A DNA stretch of 35,107 nt, from NCBI GenBank assembly GCA_031254875.1, contig JAIRTW010000075.1:1-35107 (forward strand). The letters are read 5' to 3'. The notes under the pieces are model-generated. The model had not been told where the DNA came from, did not search any database, and worked only from the letters and a program-made list of their open reading frames with translations. The position numbers and the translations under genes are program-made. The DNA comes from Candidatus Bathycorpusculum termitum. GTDB taxonomy: Archaea; Thermoproteota; Bathyarchaeia; Bathyarchaeales; Bathycorpusculaceae. Each line of letters opens with the position of its first letter. Positions within the stretch are counted from its first letter, which is position 1. Positions 33,585-35,107 of the stretch are shown here, in pieces.

Positions 33585-33697
33585 TAAACTTGTGCTTTTT
33601 ACAAAAAATAAAATATTATGTGAAGCAAAATGTTGCTGTTGTGATTAAAATAGACAACTGAAATTCGTGCAGTTTTTCAATAACTGTTTTTCACAAC

Positions 33698-33724
33698 ATT
33701 AATTCTTTTGTATTGCGAATTAAT
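33698..33724. repeat. Perfect 8-bp inverted repeat upstream of the surface protein
   Basis: ATTAATTC (33698-33705) and GAATTAAT (33717-33724) flank an 11-base spacer. Dyad symmetry of this size and spacing fits a dimeric regulator's binding site, but A/T-rich DNA yields such matches readily. Confidence 0.4.
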
Positions 33725-33761
33725 GGATTGTTTTCGAATATTTAGTTGTATTATGTATCGA

Positions 33762-33797
33762 AAATAAGAATGTTTCTTGTTTGTAGTATTCTTATTT
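33762..33797. repeat. Perfect 10-bp inverted repeat upstream of the surface protein
   Basis: AAATAAGAAT (33762-33771) and ATTCTTATTT (33788-33797) flank a 16-base spacer, 80 bases before the start codon. It could be an operator or an RNA hairpin. Confidence 0.5.
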
Positions 33798-33876
33798 GGC
33801 AATACGGCTTAAATTGCGGGGGATGACTGATTGTTCGGCAACTCAGCGATAAAACTGTGATTGCCAGGTGAATGAA

Positions 33877-35107
33877 ATGAATAAAAAAACACAAAAAAGT
33901 ATTGTATCTGTAATGTTATTAGTTGTGCTCGTTGTGGGTTGTTTTACAATAATACCCCCAACAAGTGCAGCAAATAATGGCAACAATAGCAACAGCGGCA
34001 ATGGCAACGGCAACGCAACCGTAGCTAACAAACAAACTACGATTTACCTCAAAGGTAGCGGCAGTAACTTTAACATGGCCGGATGGCAAAACATCTTCTA
34101 TGTAGGCGACGCGGAAAGTAACGCTGATCCATCAGTATGGCACCTCGTCTACTCAGGCAAAATTTTTAACGCAATAACCTATATGCAAATAACTTTCACC
34201 AACGGCGAAGTATTTGAATGGACCCCCGACATGGGACCATCAGTTAACGGCGGCAACAACAACATGGGTTGGGTTATCGTCGCACCAGCCGATTGGGAAA
34301 TCGCTTACGTCAACAAAGGCAACAACAACGACAGCGGAAGCTACCTAATCACAGAAGAATCCAGCAACCCACAATTCAACATCAGTGGCTTCCACAAAGG
34401 CACCCCAGACCCCAAATTTGGCTCACTAGAAGTAACAGTTAATGTAGACAAACGCCATAAAGTGATAGTCTTGCAGGATGTGTATCAAGGCACGACTCAG
34501 GATGTGTATCAAGGCACAATCAAAAATACATACATACCAATATTTGAGCGCAAGGTAATTACCAGCGGAACCGGCACAGTAACAAGCTTTCTAGGCGATA
34601 ATACCGGCGGTAGATTTAACAATGGCATGGTTTGGTTTGCAATCGATGTTGAAAAAGCAAAAACTGACGGTTATACATTTGGCATTGCGTATTCAAATCC
34701 TGCAAATACTCATCTCGGATATTATTACAACATAGCAATAGTCAATAATCAACTCGTACTCTCCTTTGATGATAGATTCATATCTGCGCTTGAAGCCACT
34801 GCAAAAGTCTATAATGCCCCTCCCAGCAGCCACGACAACTCAGGACACACACGCCTTAATGCTGGTCAAACAATTACTGTAAACTTACCCGCTGGTCATA
34901 GCGATACCGTTTATCTGTATGTACACTTTAACACCGTTAGCTGGTACTCAGTCGAATATTCCTTTACCGGTCAGTGGCGCTTGGTTCACACTGATGTTAC
35001 TGATCCTGTGTATCTGAGAACTGATGTTACTGATCCTGTGTATCTGAGAACTGATGTTACTGATCCTGTGTATCTGAGAACTGATGTTACTGATCCTGTG
35101 TATCTGA
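33877..35107 (+). CDS. Secreted repeat-containing surface protein, 3' end beyond the window
   Basis: 410 residues are readable from ATG 33877; no stop appears before the window ends. The N-terminus has Lys residues, a hydrophobic signal helix (about 9-28, SIVSVMLLVVLVVGCFTIIP) and a likely cleavage near TSAA, then an Asn/Gly/Ser-rich linker (about 33-49). A first beta-rich region (about 53-190, with TIYLKGSG, GWQNIFYVGD, TYMQITFTNGEVFEWTPDMG) leads to a doubled QDVYQGT segment (200-215). A second beta-rich region (about 220-370) is followed by perfect copies of TDVTDPVYLR from residue 372 on. AGGTGA stands five bases before the ATG. No named domain is recognised; an exported surface or adhesin-like protein is likely, and a possible acceptor for the glycans made upstream. 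Confidence 0.8.
   Translation, partial: MNKKTQKSIVSVMLLVVLVVGCFTIIPPTSAANNGNNSNSGNGNGNATVANKQTTIYLKGSGSNFNMAGWQNIFYVGDAESNADPSVWHLVYSGKIFNAITYMQITFTNGEVFEWTPDMGPSVNGGNNNMGWVIVAPADWEIAYVNKGNNNDSGSYLITEESSNPQFNISGFHKGTPDPKFGSLEVTVNVDKRHKVIVLQDVYQGTTQDVYQGTIKNTYIPIFERKVITSGTGTVTSFLGDNTGGRFNNGMVWFAIDVEKAKTDGYTFGIAYSNPANTHLGYYYNIAIVNNQLVLSFDDRFISALEATAKVYNAPPSSHDNSGHTRLNAGQTITVNLPAGHSDTVYLYVHFNTVSWYSVEYSFTGQWRLVHTDVTDPVYLRTDVTDPVYLRTDVTDPVYLRTDVTDPVYL
34474..34521 (+). repeat. Two tandem 24-bp units encoding QDVYQGT(T/I)
   Basis: The unit at 34474-34497 is repeated at 34498-34521 with differences only in the last few bases. It is in frame in the surface-protein gene and adds eight residues per copy. 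Confidence 0.85.
34990..35107 (+). repeat. Perfect 30-bp tandem repeat, at least 3.9 copies, cut by the window end
   Basis: Units at 34990-35019, 35020-35049 and 35050-35079 are identical, and the fourth (35080-35107) matches for its 28 visible bases. Each encodes TDVTDPVYLR in frame. Identity at third codon positions means recent expansion or ongoing homogenisation. Confidence 0.95.

Larger units (their letters stand above)
33557..33876. other. Intergenic region before the repeat surface protein
   Basis: No gene seen in 320 bases. It is strongly AT-rich and holds the terminator hairpin of the hemerythrin gene and two perfect inverted repeats (listed separately). The last 80 bases probably include the promoter and leader of the surface-protein gene, with AGGTGA at 33866-33871 acting as ribosome site five bases before ATG 33877. 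Confidence 0.55.

Noticed and set aside
34990-35107. CRISPR array
   Set aside because: The 30-bp units are directly adjacent with no spacers and are in frame with a signal-peptide protein.

Overview
The window looks archaeal, most likely a Thermoproteota/Bathyarchaeia-type genome; that lineage call is inference. The support is an RNase P protein subunit of the Rpp21/Rpr2 type next to a lone CRM/YhbY RNA-binding protein, A/T-rich TATA boxes about 25-60 bases before gene starts, Shine-Dalgarno elements of the GGTGAT type, frequent GTG and TTG starts, and an Alg5-like dolichyl-phosphate sugar transferase. Base composition is moderately AT-rich.

Almost all of it is one large surface-glycan locus. 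Positions 1-803 are non-coding and hold a candidate 157-bp miniature inverted-repeat element. Positions 804-11845 (+) carry a polytopic GT-C-like protein, two small unknown proteins, four GT2 glycosyltransferases, a B12-binding-type radical SAM protein, a second very large GT-C-like membrane protein and a GT4 transferase, many joined by 1-17-base overlaps. Two minus-strand genes (11846-13632: 3-hydroxyacyl-CoA dehydrogenase and GNAT acetyltransferase) interrupt this. Positions 13815-17335 (+) carry gmd, a GDP-fucose-synthase-like SDR, a cupin and a DegT-type PLP aminotransferase (GDP-deoxyhexose branch). A second giant GT-C-like protein and another GT4 follow (17525-20842).

Positions 20877-21927 are a methyltransferase gene bracketed by a perfect 13-bp inverted repeat and a 9-bp direct repeat, which looks like an inserted unit. 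Next come uxs and galU (minus) diverging from ugd (plus), giving UDP-Glc, UDP-GlcA and UDP-Xyl; a membrane-anchored DUF3131-like protein (minus); a Wzx/MATE-like flippase; and a complete rmlA-C-B-D set for dTDP-L-rhamnose (28848-32366). Together the locus encodes activated-sugar supply, lipid-linked assembly, export and possibly modification.

After 32419 come housekeeping genes (RNase P component 4, CRM/YhbY protein), a hemerythrin-domain protein, and the start of a secreted repeat protein whose frame runs off the window inside perfect 30-bp tandem repeats. Several starts were moved from the longest possible frame using Shine-Dalgarno or TATA positions; each entry says why.
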